Part shown: positions 9,130-17,600 of the stretch, in pieces
How the letters are laid out: every line of letters begins with the position of its first letter
How positions within the stretch are numbered: the stretch's first letter is position 1
DNA from: Bacteroidales bacterium
GTDB lineage: Bacteria; Bacteroidota; Bacteroidia; Bacteroidales; F082
Direction of reading: 5' to 3'
DNA: 64,000 bases
NCBI GenBank assembly: GCA_017537965.1
Contig: JAFYJV010000034.1
Coordinates: 1 to 64,000 of the forward strand
Made by a program: the position numbers and the translations under genes
Notes under the pieces: generated by a model
Seen by the model: only the letters and a program-made list of their open reading frames with translations
Told to the model about the DNA's origin: nothing
The model's database searches: none

Positions 9130-10617
9130 TCATCTTTTTTCCGATGGAATGACGAGGGATATGATCTCTTTCAGGCTTAACAGTTTCGTAATGAAGATCA
9201 AACCGACGTTGACTACGAAAGCGATGACAAAGCTGACAATCCAATTCAATTGCAGCATTTTTGTCAACCAAGTGCAAAGTACAATGCTACCGATGAACAA
9301 CAGCAGGTGGATCCAATACTTGCCACCAAGGTTGAGATGGAACATCTTTTCGCAGATCAGGTATTGTGCAAAGGCGGTGACGGCTTGTACACAGAGACTG
9401 GTGCAAGCGGCGCCTACCGAAAGGAAACGAGGGATGACGAAGAGGTTGAGCAGGATGTTGATGACTACGCCCGATGCGGCTACGAGATTGAGCTGTTTGA
9501 GACTCCCGTTGGCAGTTAAAAGCGTACCAAAGACATAAGTCGTTGAGAGACAGAAGAAACTACCCATCAAGATAGGAAATACTTTGGCGTATTGGCCGAT
9601 GCGCATGAGATAGGCGGCTTCCGTCTCGGCTTCCTCTGGACGATACATGATCTTCATGATCTCAGTGTCATAGAAAACACATTGGACAAGTACGATGCCT
9701 GTCATGGCCACAATGACGTTGAACGAAGTCTTGACCAGGTTGTTCAACTCAATCTTGTTTTTCAAGGTGGCGGCAAACATGGGCAATAGCATGATGGCGA
9801 ACAAGTTGGAGATATTGTTGCCTGCGTCGAAGAGGCGGTAGGCGCGGCTGTATATGCCGGCTTGTACCCCTTTGTCGTCCAAAAGGCGCTCAAGCAGGAC
9901 AGGCTCCACACGGCTATAGACACTCATCAGGAGGACAAGCACGGCAAAGGGAAGGCTCTGTCGCAAGATGTTGCGCAAAAAGGCGAAATTGATCTTGAAA
10001 CTGAGATGATCGACATGACGCAACACGATGAACAAGGCCATGACAATGGTGCAAACGTAAGCCAACGTCTGTGCCTGAAGATACCAGATGACATTGAACC
10101 GTTCTTTCGGGAACCAGCCGCTCCATAGCACCAGACACATGAAGATGATGGCTAAAATGCGGTCGAAAACGGAGAGGATGCTGTCCGACTTGAACAACAG
10201 CAGCCCTTGGATGTTCGATCGGAGATACAAGATGAATGACAACAGAACCTGGTTGAGTCCGCACCAAAACAAAAGCTTGAGTTTCAGGCCTTCACAGTAT
10301 CCGTTGAAATAACCTATGACAAAGATGACCGCCGCATACAACAACCCGAGCAGGAGCTTGATTTCGGTAAGACCGCCGAAATGTTTAGGGAGATTCTTGG
10401 GATCTTGCGCGATGTTTCGGCTGTTGAAATTGGTGATGCCGAGGTCGAGCAAGATATAAAACAAGTAGGAGAAGTTGAAGAGGGCCTGATAGGTGCCGTA
10501 GGAGGCGTCGCCAAGCAAGTTCTGCACTTCGCGGTCGATGCCGAGAATCCAAAAAGGCTTCACCAATAGATTGAGAAACAGTAGAAAGATGATATTCTTG
10601 ATGAAGCGGTTGTGCAT
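9130..10617 (-). CDS. Wzx-type oligosaccharide flippase
   Basis: The 495-residue product has about 14 hydrophobic segments and the N-terminal pattern of polysaccharide exporters of the MOP superfamily: VKPFWILGIDREVQNLLG, then SYGTYQALFNFSYLFYILLDLGITNFNSRNIA. These proteins flip undecaprenyl-linked glycans across the inner membrane. It lies upstream of the Wzz/ligase operon in the same direction. No glycosyltransferase is present in the window, so the sugar composition cannot be inferred. Confidence 0.8.
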   Translation of the reverse strand: MHNRFIKNIIFLLFLNLLVKPFWILGIDREVQNLLGDASYGTYQALFNFSYLFYILLDLGITNFNSRNIAQDPKNLPKHFGGLTEIKLLLGLLYAAVIFVIGYFNGYCEGLKLKLLFWCGLNQVLLSFILYLRSNIQGLLLFKSDSILSVFDRILAIIFMCLVLWSGWFPKERFNVIWYLQAQTLAYVCTIVMALFIVLRHVDHLSFKINFAFLRNILRQSLPFAVLVLLMSVYSRVEPVLLERLLDDKGVQAGIYSRAYRLFDAGNNISNLFAIMLLPMFAATLKNKIELNNLVKTSFNVIVAMTGIVLVQCVFYDTEIMKIMYRPEEAETEAAYLMRIGQYAKVFPILMGSFFCLSTTYVFGTLLTANGSLKQLNLVAASGVVINILLNLFVIPRFLSVGAACTSLCVQAVTAFAQYLICEKMFHLNLGGKYWIHLLLFIGSIVLCTWLTKMLQLNWIVSFVIAFVVNVGLIFITKLLSLKEIISLVIPSEKR

Positions 10618-10637
10618 GACGCCTGTTGTTGGAAGGG

Positions 10638-10645
10638 CAAAGGTA
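10638..10645 (-). promoter_or_regulatory. -7 element of the flippase gene
   Basis: Minus-strand TACCTTTG followed by C, 20 bases ahead of the ATG at 10617. Confidence 0.6.
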
Positions 10646-10721
10646 GAAAAATATTGTGAGTACGCCCCCTCGGTAAAAAAATAATATGTATTTTTACCAC
10701 GAAAAATTTTGAGCTGTTGAA

Positions 10722-10994
10722 ATGAATAGAGAACAGGAAGCCGTCGATACCATGACGGAAGAATTGGTTGAAAATGAACAAAGTCTGTTGCTTCACAACG
10801 ACGATCATAATACTTTCGAATACGTGATCAAATGCCTTGTTGAGGTATGCGACCATACTTACGAGCAGGCCGAAACCTGTGCTTGGATCACCCATTACAA
10901 AGGGAAGTGTGCCATCAAGTACGGTACTTTCAAGGAGCTGAAGCCATATTACGATGCCATGCTCGACCGTCAACTGTATGTGAGTATTCAATAA
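10722..10994 (+). CDS. clpS: ATP-dependent Clp protease adaptor ClpS
   Basis: The 90-residue product has the ClpS core: LLLHNDDHNTFEYVIKCL, then EQAETCAWITHYKGKCAIKYG. The Asn-Asp-Asp and the His of THYKGK form the pocket that binds the N-terminal residue of N-degron substrates, and all are present. A flexible 20-residue N-terminal extension, needed to engage ClpA-type unfoldases, precedes the core. The gene lies 31 bases upstream of the long RelA/SpoT homologue in the same direction and the two are probably co-transcribed. Confidence 0.92.
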   Translation: MNREQEAVDTMTEELVENEQSLLLHNDDHNTFEYVIKCLVEVCDHTYEQAETCAWITHYKGKCAIKYGTFKELKPYYDAMLDRQLYVSIQ

Positions 10995-10996
10995 GT

Positions 10997-11024
10997 GGAA
11001 AACGGAGAACGGAAAACTGAAAGA
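10997..11024 (+). repeat. 7-bp tandem repeat before the RSH start codon
   Basis: Units GGAAAAC, GGAGAAC, GGAAAAC and TGAAAGA run up to one base before the ATG at 11026. The tract fills nearly all the space between clpS and the RSH gene and supplies the purine-rich start region. Confidence 0.7.
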
Positions 11025-11025
11025 C

Positions 11026-13233
11026 ATGTCCACTTATAGCAAGGAAGAACGGGAAATGATACAGCAGGCCTACGAGGCGATGCTGGAGGACATTCGTCCC
11101 AATGTGTATGATCCTCAGAAACTTAAGGTTGTCGAGGATGCCTATCAATTCAGTTTGGAGAAATATGACGGCAAGTACATGGTCTCGGGTAAGGCCTATC
11201 TTTTCCATTTGATCGAATTGGCCCGCATCGCAGTGTTGGAGGTCGGTTTGGGCTATATGTCGGTGGTGGCGGCGTTTCTGCATGGCATCACCTACAAGGA
11301 ACAGGTGGACATGGGCTACCTGGAGGAACGCTTCGGCAAGCGAATAGCCACTGTTTTGGAAGGATTCGACAAAATCTCGGCGCTTCAGACCGAGAGGGTA
11401 GCCTACAACTCCGATAACTTCCGCGACCTCTTCCTCTCTCTTGCTGAGGATATGCGTACGGTCTTGTTGAAAGTAGCGCACCGTGTGTATGATGTGCGCA
11501 ATCAACAGGATATAGACGCCGACCGACTTGGGAAGTATTTTCATGAGATCAAATACATCTACATTCCGATAGTTCACCGTCTCGGACTTTACAAGATCAA
11601 AGCGGAACTGGAGGAGAAGCTGATGTTGTTCGAGAACCCGGAGGTGTTTCAGGAGATCAAGTCGAAAATCGAAGCTACGGAAGAAAGCCGAAGACATATT
11701 GCGGAGCGTTTTCTGGCACCGATCAGAAACCGGTTGGATTCGGAAATCAAGAATGGGAAATACAAGTTCACCTATTTGATCAAGTGGCGCGTCAAGTCGA
11801 TTCCTTCCATCTATGCCAAAATGAAAGCCCAAAACGTGCCTTTCGAGAAGGTTTACGACCTTTTGGCAGCTCGCGTGATTATCGACTGCGCTCCCAAAGA
11901 CGAAATCGAGTATTGTTGGTGCGTCTATGCCGACATCACCAATCTTTATGAGCCTGTGCCTGAAAGGATGCGCGACTGGATCACCAAGCCCAAGGCCTCT
12001 GGCTATGAGTCACTGCATGCCACCGTGAAATTCGATGAAAAGGTGTTTTTTGAAGTCCAGATCCGAACCACAAGGATGGACGAGGTGGCTGAGATGGGAC
12101 AAGCGGCGCACTATCTTTATAAAGGTGACAAGCAGAGCTCGGAGGATTGGCTTGTCGGGGTTAGGCAAGTGCTTGAGAACCCTGAGCTGGTGTCGCTCGA
12201 GAACTCCTACAAGAAAAACTATAAGTCTGACAAGATCTTCATTTTCACGCCCGAGGGCGACTTGAAGCAGCTGCCGCAAGGCTCTACCGTGCTCGACTTT
12301 GCGTATGAGATCCATACAAAGGTGGGAGAGACCTGTAACGGTGCCAAGATCAACGGTCGCGTGGTGCCTATCCGTCAGGTACTCACCAATGGCGACAGGG
12401 TGGAGATCATCACCAACAAGAAACAGTCGCCCAATGCCGACTGGCTGAATTGGGTGGCCACCGAAAAGTCGCGCAACAAGATACGCCGTTTCCTGAAAGA
12501 ACAGGAACTGAAGGAGTCGGAGTTGGGCAAAGGCTTGTTGCATCGTCGTCTGAAGAACTGGAAGATCCCCACCACGGAGGATACAATTGAGATATTGGTG
12601 AAGGAATTCAAGCTGGAGAACTCCTTGCAGCTGTACCACATGATCGCCACCGAGAAAATCGATATCCAAGCCATCAAACACTTTCTCGATGAAGAGCTTG
12701 AAAAGAAGGGCATGAAAGTAGGGAAGGTGGACCAGGAGATCGTTGAGACGAACAAGAAGGAAGCCAATTACGAGAACGACGAATGCCTGTCGATCGGAGA
12801 GGACATCAAGAACGTGAACTACAAGCTGGCCAAGTGTTGCAACCCAATCCCTGGCGACCGTGTGTTTGGCTTTGTAACTAACGAGGGAAACATCACCATC
12901 CATCGGGTGAATTGCCCCAATGCCAAGAGCTTGCAGGAGCGTTACGGCTACCGCATCATCAAGGTGAAGTGGAACGGCATTGAGAATGGCGTTTCGCAAG
13001 CTACCATCAGGATTTATGGCAACAACCTCCATGGACTGCTCGGGAAGATTACGAAAGTGGTTTCGGAGGATATGCAGGTGGATATGAAGAACGTGATGTT
13101 CAATACCGACAAGGAAGGCTTTTTTGAAGGGAAAGTGGTTTTGCAAATATCTGATATTGAGTCTCTTGAACAATTGATGGGAAAGATTCGTGCTATTGAA
13201 GGTATTTTGGAGGTAGTGCGAATTGATGAGTGA
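11026..13233 (+). CDS. long RelA/SpoT homologue; synthetase intact, hydrolase site degenerate
   Basis: The 735-residue protein has HD, synthetase, TGS (about 405-465) and C-terminal zinc-finger/ACT regions. In the HD part, His61 remains, but the HD pair reads His86-Gly87, the following ED pair is replaced by TYKE, and the DRLHNMRT motif reads HRVYDVRN. Hydrolysis of (p)ppGpp is therefore unlikely. In the synthetase, RMRD (314-317), GYESLH (326-331) and FEVQIRT with Glu343 are kept. The basic RMRD resembles the RXKD motif of bifunctional enzymes rather than EXDD of RelA. Prediction: a (p)ppGpp synthetase needing a hydrolase encoded elsewhere. It follows clpS closely. Confidence 0.85.
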   Translation: MSTYSKEEREMIQQAYEAMLEDIRPNVYDPQKLKVVEDAYQFSLEKYDGKYMVSGKAYLFHLIELARIAVLEVGLGYMSVVAAFLHGITYKEQVDMGYLEERFGKRIATVLEGFDKISALQTERVAYNSDNFRDLFLSLAEDMRTVLLKVAHRVYDVRNQQDIDADRLGKYFHEIKYIYIPIVHRLGLYKIKAELEEKLMLFENPEVFQEIKSKIEATEESRRHIAERFLAPIRNRLDSEIKNGKYKFTYLIKWRVKSIPSIYAKMKAQNVPFEKVYDLLAARVIIDCAPKDEIEYCWCVYADITNLYEPVPERMRDWITKPKASGYESLHATVKFDEKVFFEVQIRTTRMDEVAEMGQAAHYLYKGDKQSSEDWLVGVRQVLENPELVSLENSYKKNYKSDKIFIFTPEGDLKQLPQGSTVLDFAYEIHTKVGETCNGAKINGRVVPIRQVLTNGDRVEIITNKKQSPNADWLNWVATEKSRNKIRRFLKEQELKESELGKGLLHRRLKNWKIPTTEDTIEILVKEFKLENSLQLYHMIATEKIDIQAIKHFLDEELEKKGMKVGKVDQEIVETNKKEANYENDECLSIGEDIKNVNYKLAKCCNPIPGDRVFGFVTNEGNITIHRVNCPNAKSLQERYGYRIIKVKWNGIENGVSQATIRIYGNNLHGLLGKITKVVSEDMQVDMKNVMFNTDKEGFFEGKVVLQISDIESLEQLMGKIRAIEGILEVVRIDE

Positions 13234-13273
13234 TGAGTGACGAATTAGGAATTAGGAATTAGAAATTAGAAAT
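13225..13273 (+). repeat. 7-bp-period repeat overlapping the RSH stop codon
   Basis: Seven consecutive 7-mers: GATGAGT twice, GACGAAT, TAGGAAT twice, TAGAAAT twice. The first unit encodes the last residues of the RSH protein and the stop TGA (13231-13233) spans the first two units. This is the longest tract of its kind in the window. Confidence 0.75.
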
Positions 13274-13288
13274 AGATTATTAATGATA

Positions 13289-13303
13289 CATCCCGCGGGG
13301 ATG
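13289..13303. repeat. short palindrome CATCCC-GCG-GGGATG
   Basis: Perfect 6-bp arms around a 3-base centre, 17 bases before the cotH start. No T-tract follows, so it is not a typical terminator. It could be a 5' UTR hairpin or a binding site. Confidence 0.5.
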
Positions 13304-13320
13304 CTAACTTTATAGAAATA

Positions 13321-14814
13321 ATGAAGAGATTTTTTTATTTGTTTTTGTTTCTTGTGATGGCTGGCGGGGCCTTTGCTCAATCCTCGCTGCCCGCGGTGTC
13401 CATTGTGACAGATGGTCCCATTGTGAACACTCCAGCCGTGCATGGCACCATCAGCGTTACGGATACGGCAGGCATGACGATTGTGATGCATGCCGGATTC
13501 AAGATCAGGGGCACTTCGTCGCAACAATACGAAAAGAAGTCGTACCGTGTGGAGTTATGGGCCGACGAGACGGGTGCTGAGATGATCGACACCACTTTCC
13601 TCGGATTGAGAAGTGACGACGACTGGAACCTGGAAGCGATGTGGTCACAACCGTTGCGCCTTCGCGACAAGGTGGCTAACGAGTTGTGGATGGAGATGTA
13701 CCAGCTGCCTTATCTGGAAAACGAGCCCAGTGCTTTGCCGGGCATCCGCATGGAATACGTCGATCTTTATGTCAACGAGGTCTATATGGGCGTTTACGCG
13801 TTGACAGAGCGCATGGACCGCAAGCAGTTGGGCTTGAGGAAATACAATGGCAATATCAGGGGTTTGCTCTTTAAAGGCAACGGGGAAGGGGCTCCGACTT
13901 TCGAGAGCTTGCCTGCATACGATAACGCCTCCGACACCTGGGACAACTACGAGTGGGTCTATCCCAACGAGAGCGACACTGTCATCGACTGGAGCTCGTT
14001 GTACAACTTCACCAATTTCGTGATGAACTCCACCGACTATGCATTCTATTCGCAGTACGGCACCATGTTCGATGTCAATAATGCCATTGATTACTATTTG
14101 TTTATCAATGTGTTGAAGGCGATGGACAACATGGGGCGCAATTTGTTTGTGGCTCGTTACAAGAAATCGAGTGCTTTTTTGTACATGCCTTGGGATTTGG
14201 ATGCCGTATGGGGTTTGGACACCGATGGAGCGCAGACACATGATGCCGAAGGCTTGATGGGCAACGGCTTTTATGATCGCCTGTTGGGAGATTGCAATGC
14301 AAACGGCTTTTCCAACATGGCTCGCAACCGATACAATGCTTTGCGTGAGACCATCCTGACCCGTGAACATATCATGGAATTGGTTCAGAACCAGTATGAT
14401 GCACTGGTGGCGATGGGTGCCTACGAACACGAACATGAGGCATGGCCTGAATATGAGGTGGATGAGAGTCAACTCGCCTATATGAGCGATTGGCTGGATG
14501 CCCGTTTCGCTTATCTGGATGAGGAAATCAACTCCGCCTGTGGTACATGGAGCGATGAGGAAATCACCGAAACCAAGCCGGTGGAGGTCTTCCCGAATCC
14601 CGCAACAGATCCTATCACGATTCGTTTTTCAGAGGATGGCGAGGCAGTGGTTCGCATCTATGACATGACGGGCCGTTTGGTGTATTCAACGACAAGTCCT
14701 GATCAAGAGTTGACCATTTCTACTCAAGGGGTTAGCAGCGGCATCTATTCTGTCCTTATCCTCCAGAAGGGAAAACAGTTTACAGAACGCATTCTCATTA
14801 ATTCTAAATTCTAA
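13321..14814 (+). CDS. secreted CotH kinase-family protein with T9SS sorting domain
   Basis: The 497-residue product has a signal peptide (MKRFFYLFLFLVMAGGAFAQ) and a CotH-type region: FKIRGTSSQQYEKKSYRVEL, LRLRDKVANELWMEM, VNEVYMGVYALTERMDRKQLGL and MPWDLDAVWGLD. CotH proteins are atypical kinases first known from spore coats; substrates in Bacteroidota are unknown. Residues from about 420 (VEVFPNPATDPITIRF, VRIYDMTGRLVYS, SSGIYSVLI) form a type A T9SS C-terminal domain, so the protein should be exported to the cell surface. The gene follows the RSH gene across a heptamer tract, and its own last codons overlap a second tract. Confidence 0.85.
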   Translation: MKRFFYLFLFLVMAGGAFAQSSLPAVSIVTDGPIVNTPAVHGTISVTDTAGMTIVMHAGFKIRGTSSQQYEKKSYRVELWADETGAEMIDTTFLGLRSDDDWNLEAMWSQPLRLRDKVANELWMEMYQLPYLENEPSALPGIRMEYVDLYVNEVYMGVYALTERMDRKQLGLRKYNGNIRGLLFKGNGEGAPTFESLPAYDNASDTWDNYEWVYPNESDTVIDWSSLYNFTNFVMNSTDYAFYSQYGTMFDVNNAIDYYLFINVLKAMDNMGRNLFVARYKKSSAFLYMPWDLDAVWGLDTDGAQTHDAEGLMGNGFYDRLLGDCNANGFSNMARNRYNALRETILTREHIMELVQNQYDALVAMGAYEHEHEAWPEYEVDESQLAYMSDWLDARFAYLDEEINSACGTWSDEEITETKPVEVFPNPATDPITIRFSEDGEAVVRIYDMTGRLVYSTTSPDQELTISTQGVSSGIYSVLILQKGKQFTERILINSKF

Positions 14815-14818
14815 ATTC
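14798..14818 (+). repeat. 7-bp repeat overlapping the cotH stop codon
   Basis: TTAATTC followed by two TAAATTC units, then ATAATCA. The cotH stop TAA (14812-14814) lies in the third unit. Confidence 0.6.
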
Positions 14819-14829
14819 ATAATCAAATA

Positions 14830-15240
14830 ATGGCAACTATTAAAGGCATTTATAAAGGCAATCTCCGCAACGAGATGACCCATGTGCAGTCGGGCAACAC
14901 CATCTTTACCGACGCACCCACTGACAACCATGGCAAAGGCGAGGCTTTTTCGCCCACCGACCTGGCTTGCGCTGCATTGGCCGCATGCATGATGACCATC
15001 ATGGGAATCAGCGCACAGGGGCATAAGTTCGACATCGAAGGCACCACTTACGAGGTCAAGAAGACTATGAATGCCGATCCACGCCGCATCGGGCAGATCG
15101 ACATCGTGTTCAACTTCCCGCCGAGGGACTACACCCAGGCGCAACAGAAGTTGTTGTGGGCGGCTGCCGAGAGCTGTCCCGTGGGTCGCTCGCTGCATCC
15201 CGATGTCATCGTCAACATCACCATGAATTTCCAGTTCTGA
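14830..15240 (+). CDS. OsmC-family peroxiredoxin-like protein
   Basis: The 136-residue product matches the OsmC/Ohr fold: GKGEAFSPTDLACAALAACMMTIMG in the first half and AAESCPVGRSLHPDVIVN in the second. The two conserved cysteines (in AACMM and ESCPV) are those that reduce organic hydroperoxides in characterised members. The C-terminal pattern is closer to the YhfA/OsmC-like subgroup than to Ohr. A thioesterase gene begins on its stop codon (TGATG). Confidence 0.85.
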   Translation: MATIKGIYKGNLRNEMTHVQSGNTIFTDAPTDNHGKGEAFSPTDLACAALAACMMTIMGISAQGHKFDIEGTTYEVKKTMNADPRRIGQIDIVFNFPPRDYTQAQQKLLWAAAESCPVGRSLHPDVIVNITMNFQF

Positions 15241-15632
15241 TGGAGTACGACATGCTGAAGGGGCTCCACCACAGCGAGACGCTGGTGGTGGAGCACAAGG
15301 ACACCGCCGCCGTGTATGGCTCCGGCGCGTTGGAGGTGTTTGCCACACCGGCTATGATCGCCTTGATGGAGAAGACCTGTCTGGTGGGGGTCAGTGACAA
15401 GATCGGGGAAGGGAACACCACCGTGGGCATCTCCGTCAATATCAAGCATCTGAAGGCCAGTCCTGTTGGGGCTATAATTCGTTGCGACGCCCAACTCATC
15501 GAAGTCGATCGCAAACGTTTGGTTTTCGAAGTGAAATGCTTCGAAGGCGATACCCTGATTGGCGAAGGCATCCACGAACGGTTTGTTGTTGATAGTGAGA
15601 AGTTTATGGGGAAGGTGGAAGTTAGGAGTTAG
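15240..15632 (+). CDS. hot-dog thioesterase (FlK-like)
   Basis: The 130-residue product has the FlK/thioesterase pattern: LEVFATPAMIALMEKTC, with the conserved acidic residue and ThrPro-Ala-Met helix, then EGNTTVGISVNIKHLKASPVG and a C-terminal GEGIHERFVVD strand. Such enzymes hydrolyse acyl-CoA thioesters; fluoroacetyl-CoA specificity should not be assumed. The ATG overlaps the osmC stop by one base, so the two are one transcription unit. The final codons and stop (TAG 15630-15632) lie in a 7-bp repeat. Confidence 0.75.
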   Translation: MEYDMLKGLHHSETLVVEHKDTAAVYGSGALEVFATPAMIALMEKTCLVGVSDKIGEGNTTVGISVNIKHLKASPVGAIIRCDAQLIEVDRKRLVFEVKCFEGDTLIGEGIHERFVVDSEKFMGKVEVRS

Positions 15633-15645
15633 GAGTTAGGAGATG
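15620..15645 (+). repeat. 7-bp repeat overlapping the thioesterase stop codon
   Basis: Three units of AGTTAGG followed by AGATG. The first two units include the last codons and the stop codon of the thioesterase. Confidence 0.7.
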
Positions 15646-15689
15646 CCTTTTAGGGGCTAATTTCGATGGAAGATTTATAGGTAAAAAAA

Positions 15690-15709
15690 GAGCGACCTTT
15701 CGGTCGCTC
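15690..15709. terminator. bidirectional intrinsic terminator
   Basis: Perfect 8-bp stem GAGCGACC/GGTCGCTC with a TTTC loop, an A-run on the left and a T-run on the right. It lies between the convergent thioesterase and lipoprotein genes and can serve both. Confidence 0.85.
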
Positions 15710-15747
15710 TCAGGTTTTTGGGTGATTGTAAAAGTACTGGTTTTGGA

Positions 15748-16125
15748 TTAGTATCCCAAGACCTTTTCGGCGTGTTCCTGGTATTTTTTGTAAGCTTCCT
15801 GCGTGGCCGCATCCATCTGGTCTTCCATGCCGTAGAGGACATTGCTGAGCTGGTTCATCTGCTTGAAAAGATCGGTGTCTTTGCCAAACAAACCGTCGGT
15901 AACGATTCCATGGCCTTTTTCACGGAGTTCATCGGCGGGATAGTTCTGCTCAAAATAAGTCAGGATGCCGTCGGCTTGCTTGACCACTTCGGGATAGTCA
16001 GCTGCGGTAAGGCTGAACATTCTGCTGGTAAGATCGTTCACTTTCTTGGCGTCATAGGGTTTGCTGCCGCCTCCGCAGGCCACCATCATGATGGCTACTG
16101 CGGCCAATACAAATAATTTTTTCAT
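15748..16125 (-). CDS. small lipoprotein of unknown function
   Basis: The 125-residue product begins with a lipoprotein signal (MKKLFVLAAVAIMMVAC) and a Gly-rich linker. The rest is a mostly helical domain (DYPEVVKQADGILTYFEQ, LFKQMNQLSNVLYGMEDQMDAAT). I recognise no family. It is a single-gene unit with its own TATCTTTG promoter (16176-16183) and shares the terminator at 15690-15709. Confidence 0.65.
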   Translation of the reverse strand: MKKLFVLAAVAIMMVACGGGSKPYDAKKVNDLTSRMFSLTAADYPEVVKQADGILTYFEQNYPADELREKGHGIVTDGLFGKDTDLFKQMNQLSNVLYGMEDQMDAATQEAYKKYQEHAEKVLGY

Positions 16126-16175
16126 AGGATATAGTTTTTGTTAGTTAAAAGTGTTGTCGGTTTGCTTTGAACACA

Positions 16176-16183
16176 CAAAGATA
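16176..16183 (-). promoter_or_regulatory. -7 element of the small lipoprotein gene
   Basis: Minus-strand TATCTTTG, 50 bases ahead of the ATG at 16125. Confidence 0.6.
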
Positions 16184-16239
16184 AGATAGTTTTCGTTCGC
16201 TATCTCACTATGGCTAAAAAATAGTTTCAAGATTGAATT

Positions 16240-17589
16240 CTACGCCCATAGCAATAACCCGCCGCAGATGATAAGTCCAGTGACAAACAAGTCGATCAAG
16301 CAGAATCCCATGATGTCCTTGGCGTTGAGTTTGGCGATGGCCAAGGCAGGCAAGGCCCAGAAAGGCTGGATGAGGTTCGTCCATGCATCGCCCCAGGAGA
16401 TGGCCATGCCCGTCAAGCCGGGATCGACGCCCAAAGCTGCTCCGGCAGTGAACATGATGGGGGCTTGGATGGCCCAGTGACCGCCGCCTGAGGGGACGAA
16501 CATGTTGAGGATGGCCGCACAGAGGAAGGTGAACAGGGGATAGGTCTTGGGCGTGGAGATGGCCACACAGGCGTTGCTGATGACCGTACCCAGGCAGATG
16601 CCCGAGGCGCCGACACCTGTGATGATGCCCATGATACCTGCGTAGAAGGGGAACTGGAGGATGATGCCAGCCGCGCCACTCACCGATTTGCCAAAGGCTC
16701 TCACGTATGCCAACGGGGTGCCGTGCAATATGATGCCCGTGAATAGGAAGAGCATGATGACGGAGCCGAGGTCAAAAGCGCCTTTTTTGACGAAGAGGTG
16801 GATGACGAGATACGACAAGCCTAACAAGGCAATGATCCAAGCCAGCAAACGGCTGTTCTCCATCTTCTCAGCTGGCGTGCTTGCCTTGGGTGCGGGAGTG
16901 GGTTCTTCCTCGAATAGCAATGCCGGTTCCACAGCAATCACATGCTCTTGTTTCGGATGCATCAGCGCGTTGACTGCAACGATGGCGATGATGACCACAG
17001 AGACCATGATGAGGTTTTGTGGGGCGAGGATGGTTTGGCTGATGGGGATGGGGTTCAGCAAAGCTCCTTTGGTGATCTCCTTCAGGCCGGAGCCGGGTGT
17101 GGCCATGGTCAAGGGGATGGATCCAGAGAGTCCGGCGTGCCATACCACGAAGCCGCTGTAGGCAGAGGCGATGAGCAGACGGTAATCCACTCCGCGCAGC
17201 TTTCGGGCAATCTCTTTGGCGAAGATGACGCCGACGATGAGTCCGAAGCCCCAGTTGATCCAGCAGGCGATGGCGGAGATGACGGTCACTAAGGCGATGG
17301 CACCCGCGGGAGTCTTGGGCATCGATGCCAAGGCGCTGATGCCTTTTTTGATGGCTGGTGCAGCAGCCAATGCGGATCCGCTGACCAGTACCAAGGCCAT
17401 CTGCATGGCAAAAGCCAACAGCGACCACACGCCATCGCCCCAGTGCTCGATGACTTCCAAGGGCGTCTGATGGCACACGGGGATGGCAATTGCGATGGCC
17501 ACCAAGGTGAGGATGACTGCAAAGATAAAAGGTTCAGGAAGGTATTTCTGAACGAGCTTGACGCAGAAACGGATGAGTCTTTGAAACAT
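16240..17589 (-). CDS. AtoE/short-chain fatty acid transporter-family permease
   Basis: The 449-residue product starts MFQRLIRFCVKLVQKYLPEPFIFAVILTL, the conserved beginning of the AtoE/TIGR00366 family. About ten membrane segments follow, with SAIACWINWGFGLIVG, HAGLSGSIPLTMATPG and FVPSGGGHWAIQAPIM loops typical of it. AtoE imports short-chain fatty acids such as butyrate. Here the gene lies 11 bases downstream of a cysteine desulfidase-type gene, so its natural substrate may instead be a product of that enzyme, for example pyruvate, or an amino acid. The longer open frame to 17916 reads through that upstream gene and is not coding. Confidence 0.8.
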   Translation of the reverse strand: MFQRLIRFCVKLVQKYLPEPFIFAVILTLVAIAIAIPVCHQTPLEVIEHWGDGVWSLLAFAMQMALVLVSGSALAAAPAIKKGISALASMPKTPAGAIALVTVISAIACWINWGFGLIVGVIFAKEIARKLRGVDYRLLIASAYSGFVVWHAGLSGSIPLTMATPGSGLKEITKGALLNPIPISQTILAPQNLIMVSVVIIAIVAVNALMHPKQEHVIAVEPALLFEEEPTPAPKASTPAEKMENSRLLAWIIALLGLSYLVIHLFVKKGAFDLGSVIMLFLFTGIILHGTPLAYVRAFGKSVSGAAGIILQFPFYAGIMGIITGVGASGICLGTVISNACVAISTPKTYPLFTFLCAAILNMFVPSGGGHWAIQAPIMFTAGAALGVDPGLTGMAISWGDAWTNLIQPFWALPALAIAKLNAKDIMGFCLIDLFVTGLIICGGLLLWA

Positions 17590-17600
17590 TTCAGCCGGTT

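Noticed and set aside
12010..13173. 387-codon open frame on the minus strand
   Set aside because: Antisense to the RSH gene, His/Leu-rich shadow translation without signal or domain.
13225..13273. CRISPR-like array
   Set aside because: Units are contiguous 7-mers with no spacers, and no cas genes are present.
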